Below are positions 3,803 through 6,670 of a stretch of 6,670 bases of DNA, piece after piece. The notes below the pieces were generated by a model. That model was not told where the DNA came from and did no database searches. It saw only the letters and a program-made list of their open reading frames with translations. Both the position numbers and the translations under genes were made by a program. This DNA comes from Armatimonadota bacterium (GTDB lineage: Bacteria > Armatimonadota > Abditibacteriia > CG2-30-59-28). The DNA is taken from assembly GCA_016199605.1 (NCBI GenBank), contig JACQGJ010000330.1, positions 1-6,670 of the forward strand, given 5' to 3'. How positions within the stretch are numbered: the first letter of the stretch is position 1; every line of letters starts with the position of its first letter.

Positions 3803-6670
3803 TTGAACTCGACATCCGCTTCACTCGCGAACGACTGGGAAGACCCCTCACTCACTCACCGCAACCGCGAACCTGCGCGGGCGTATTTCCTTCCATATCC
3901 TGACGAAATCTCCGCGCTGACCTTCGATCGAGGCGCGACGCCGTGGTTCAAGCTGCTGAATGGCGTGTGGAAGTTCCACTACTCACCCACGGTGGCTGAG
4001 GCGCCGGTGGGATTCGAGAGCGAAGGTTTCGACGTGAGTAATTGGGGCGACATTCCGGTGCCTTGCAGTTGGCAGATGCTGGGCTACGGCCACCCGCACT
4101 ACACGAATGTGCAATATCCCTTCCCAGTTGACCCACCGCATGTGCCGACGGAAAATCCCACCGGCTCATATCGGCGTGACTTCTTCATTGGCAAAGACTG
4201 GAAGGAGATGCGCATCTTCCTCCGCTTCGAGGGTGTGGATTCGGCTTTCTGTATTTGGGTGAATGGCCAGTCGGTCGGCTTCAGCAAGGGTAGCCGAATC
4301 CCCGCAGAATTCGACATCACGTCGTTCGTCCGGGATGGGCAAAACACTTTAGCCGTCCGTGTTCTGCAATGGTCGGATGGCAGCTACTGCGAAGACCAGG
4401 ACATGTGGTGGCTGAGCGGCATCTTCCGCGATGTGTGTCTCCTGGCGAGACCGCAGGTGCGCATTGCGGATGTGCAAGTGAGGACGTTGTTGGATCCAAA
4501 CTGGAGCGACGCGAAATTGGAGCTGCGAGTGAAACTGCGGACTTCCATGCTGAGTACCCCAGACAAACGCCAGGTCTGGGTGCAATCTCTGGACGCCCAA
4601 CAGCGACTCGTGTTAGACAACACAATGGCCGCTGAGGTGGCCGGAGGTCTCAACAATTGGGCCGTCGTTGAGTTTTCTGCCGGGATTCCCAATCCTCACA
4701 AGTGGTCAGCGGAAGATCCCTACCTCTACACCCTCCTGCTCACGTTGAAAGACGCCGACGGGAAAACCATCGAAGTCGTCCCCCAGCGCGTCGGCTTCCG
4801 ACAGGTTGAGATCAAGGGCGACCGCTTCCTCGTAAATGGCGTCCCGATCAAGCTCAAAGGGGTGAACCGCCACGAGCATCACCCCGACCTTGGGCGGGCG
4901 GTGCCGCTGGAGACGATGATCGAAGACATCCTCCTGATGAAGCGCCACAACGTCAACGCTGTCCGCACCTCGCACTACTGCGACGATCCTCGCTGGTATG
5001 ACCTGTGCGACTACTACGGGCTTTATGTCATCGACGAGTGCGACCTGGAAACCCACGGCTTCTGCCTCCAGAAGGACTGGAAGGGCAACCCCGCAGAAGA
5101 CCCGGCGTGGGAAGTGGCCTGCGTGGACCGGATGGTGCGCATGGTGGAACGCGACAAGAACCACCCGTGCATCGTGATGTGGTCCCTCGGCAATGAGTCA
5201 CATATCGGACGCAATCACCACGCGATGGCGAACAAGGCGCGGGAACTCGACCCGACGCGCCCAATTCACTACGAGGGCGACTATGGACTCGAAGTCGCCG
5301 ACGTCTTCAGCCTGATGTACCCGCACTTCGAGAACGTCATCAAGATCGGCCAAGCGCAAGACGACGAGGAAGTCAGGGCGCTCGGCTACAAGGGCAACGG
5401 TTACGTGACCAAGCCCTTTGTCTGCTGCGAGTATGCTCATGCGATGGGCAACGGCCCCGGTGGCCTGCTGGAGTACTGGGAAGAAGCGTTCTACAGATAT
5501 GACCGGCTGTGCGGTGGCTTTATCTGGGAGTGGCTTGACCACGGCATCCGCCAACGCACCCCGGACGGGCGCGAGTATTTCGCCTACGGGGGCGACTTCG
5601 GAGACGACCCCAACGACGGCAACTTCGTGATTGACGGGCTCGTCTTTCCGAATCGCAAACCCTCGCCCGGGCTCATCGAATACAAGAAAGTCATCGAGCC
5701 GGTGAAGGTAGAGCCGGTCGATCTGTCAAAGGGGAAAGTGCGGCTTATCAACCGTCACGATTTCCTCAGCCTCGACCACCTGCACCTGTCCTGGTCGGTA
5801 ACTGCCGACGGAGATGTCATGCAAAGCGGGCAAGTCGCTATGCCCTCTGTCCCCGCGCACGGCACAGGCGAGGTCACGATTCCCTACACAATTCCCGTGA
5901 ACCCAACTCCAGCTACCGACTGTCTCCTCAATCTGTCCTTCAGTCTGGCGGGCGAGGCGACGTGGGCTTCGCAGGGACATGTGGTCGCCTGGGCGCAGTT
6001 GCCGCTGCCTGTCGAAACCCCACCGGCGCCAAAGGTCTCCATCGCCTCGATGCCGCCCGTTCAACTCATCGAGTCCACCAAGGCCGTCGAAGTGCGCGGC
6101 GCCACTTTCGATCTCTGCTTCGACCGAGTGCGTGCTGTTCTCACGTCGTGGCGGCATGAGGGGGTGCCGCTGCTCGTATCCGGTCCTCGACTCAACTTCT
6201 GGAGAGCGATCACCGACAACGATCGTTCGTGGGACAACGCCGCGCCGTGTCGCAATGCAGGGCTGCATCGTTTGCAGCATCGCGTTGATGCCGTCGATGT
6301 GGAGCGGGTCGCCGATGCAGTGGTGCGGATCAGAGCCACGGTCCGCATCGCTCCACCGGTGCTGGACAAAGGGTTCGCTTGTGACTATACCTACACCGTC
6401 TATGGCAGCGGCGCCGTGACGATGGCCGTCCATGGAGTGCCGGAAGGCGACATGCCGCCCACACTGCCGCGTATCGGATTGCAGATGCAGCTTCCAGGAG
6501 TGATGGACAAGGTGCGATGGTATGGTCGCGGCCCCGGCGAATCTTACCGCGACTCGAAACAAGCCGGGCGCTTCGGACTGTGGAAGGCGACGGTGGACGA
6601 GCTCTACACCCCTTACGTCTTCCCGCAGGAGAACGGCAACCGCACCGACATCAGTTGGGTCAGCCTCACC
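3803..6670 (+). CDS. lacZ: Beta-galactosidase, GH2 family (LacZ/EbgA type), 3' partial
   Basis: Hydrolyses terminal beta-D-galactosides by a retaining double-displacement mechanism, probably in the cytoplasm, since the N-terminus (MNSTSASLANDWEDP) is not a signal peptide. The five LacZ domains appear in order: jelly-roll sugar-binding domain (about 44-220, with N102 in YTNVQYP and D200 in DQDMWW), Ig-like domain (about 222-330), TIM barrel (about 331-630), second Ig-like domain (about 632-750) and the small-chain beta-sandwich (from about 755, with NFWRAITDND at 798-807). Active-site residues are present: H357 in GVNRHEHHP, E416 and H418 in LETHG (Mg site), N464-E465 in SLGNES (acid/base), Y506, E543 in CEYAHAMGN (nucleophile), H546 and W575. 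Where E. coli has N604 at the sodium site this protein has D611. The frame stays open to the right edge at codon 956; compared with about 1,025-1,050 residues for the family, about 90 are missing, including the region of E. coli W999. The segment near the edge (PQENGNRTD) is more EbgA-like. It lies 72 bases after the toxin gene. Specificity for lactose versus plant galactans cannot be read from sequence. Confidence 0.95.
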   Translation, partial: MNSTSASLANDWEDPSLTHRNREPARAYFLPYPDEISALTFDRGATPWFKLLNGVWKFHYSPTVAEAPVGFESEGFDVSNWGDIPVPCSWQMLGYGHPHYTNVQYPFPVDPPHVPTENPTGSYRRDFFIGKDWKEMRIFLRFEGVDSAFCIWVNGQSVGFSKGSRIPAEFDITSFVRDGQNTLAVRVLQWSDGSYCEDQDMWWLSGIFRDVCLLARPQVRIADVQVRTLLDPNWSDAKLELRVKLRTSMLSTPDKRQVWVQSLDAQQRLVLDNTMAAEVAGGLNNWAVVEFSAGIPNPHKWSAEDPYLYTLLLTLKDADGKTIEVVPQRVGFRQVEIKGDRFLVNGVPIKLKGVNRHEHHPDLGRAVPLETMIEDILLMKRHNVNAVRTSHYCDDPRWYDLCDYYGLYVIDECDLETHGFCLQKDWKGNPAEDPAWEVACVDRMVRMVERDKNHPCIVMWSLGNESHIGRNHHAMANKARELDPTRPIHYEGDYGLEVADVFSLMYPHFENVIKIGQAQDDEEVRALGYKGNGYVTKPFVCCEYAHAMGNGPGGLLEYWEEAFYRYDRLCGGFIWEWLDHGIRQRTPDGREYFAYGGDFGDDPNDGNFVIDGLVFPNRKPSPGLIEYKKVIEPVKVEPVDLSKGKVRLINRHDFLSLDHLHLSWSVTADGDVMQSGQVAMPSVPAHGTGEVTIPYTIPVNPTPATDCLLNLSFSLAGEATWASQGHVVAWAQLPLPVETPPAPKVSIASMPPVQLIESTKAVEVRGATFDLCFDRVRAVLTSWRHEGVPLLVSGPRLNFWRAITDNDRSWDNAAPCRNAGLHRLQHRVDAVDVERVADAVVRIRATVRIAPPVLDKGFACDYTYTVYGSGAVTMAVHGVPEGDMPPTLPRIGLQMQLPGVMDKVRWYGRGPGESYRDSKQAGRFGLWKATVDELYTPYVFPQENGNRTDISWVSLT

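Noticed and set aside
4706..5164. A 152-codon open frame on the - strand with a hydrophobic, Val-rich translation
   Set aside because: It mirrors the LacZ TIM-barrel coding sequence, including invariant motifs such as GVNRHEHHP, so it is a shadow.
5726..6562. A 278-codon open frame on the - strand
   Set aside because: It is antisense to the well-conserved C-terminal domains of beta-galactosidase. Its translation is low-complexity in His/Arg and has no recognisable family.
3803..6670. Possible frameshift or pseudogene in lacZ
   Set aside because: I checked codon phase at about a dozen conserved motifs from residue 9 to residue 956. All are in one frame with no stop, and the catalytic residues are intact; the missing C-terminus is due only to the window edge.

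Overview
The window reads as bacterial chromosomal DNA of fairly high G+C (roughly 58-60% by eye). It is densely coded on the + strand only, with short intergenic gaps (72, 78 and 72 bases), sigma-70-like promoters and Shine-Dalgarno sites. A secreted-type beta-helix protein, a large GH2 beta-galactosidase, a DUF4143 ATPase and a RelE-type toxin-antitoxin pair together suit an environmental carbohydrate degrader. Armatimonadota, Planctomycetota or Verrucomicrobiota would all fit, but the sequence contains no marker that settles the phylum, so this is a weak inference.

Layout. (1) Bases 1-1820: the 3' part of a gene for a right-handed beta-helix (pectate-lyase-fold) protein, cut off by the window's left edge. 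It holds two beta-helix segments joined by a proline/arginine-rich linker. (2) Bases 1821-1892: a compact regulatory region. It has three copies of a CTTCGATTAT-like half-site arranged as nested inverted repeats, overlapping an almost consensus sigma-70 promoter (TTGACA-17-TATGAT). (3) Bases 1893-3143: an AAA+ ATPase of the AAA_14/DUF4143 type with a winged-helix segment and a PD-(D/E)XK-like C-terminus. (4) Bases 3144-3730: an extended -10 promoter and a two-gene type II toxin-antitoxin operon (antitoxin first, ATGA overlap, RelE/YafQ-like toxin second). (5) Bases 3803-6670: lacZ, a GH2 beta-galactosidase starting at TTG with a good ribosome binding site. It is 956 codons long at the right edge and lacks about 90 C-terminal residues. 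All active-site and most metal-site residues are present.

How the parts relate. The beta-helix protein and beta-galactosidase are plausibly both used on plant or microbial polysaccharides. The ATPase plus toxin-antitoxin block between them looks like an accessory module placed between two carbohydrate genes, each unit with its own promoter. The feature most worth following is the repeat/promoter architecture in front of the ATPase. It suggests tight, possibly autogenous control of an ATPase family whose role is poorly understood. I found no RNA genes, CRISPR arrays, insertion sequences or convincing intrinsic terminators.
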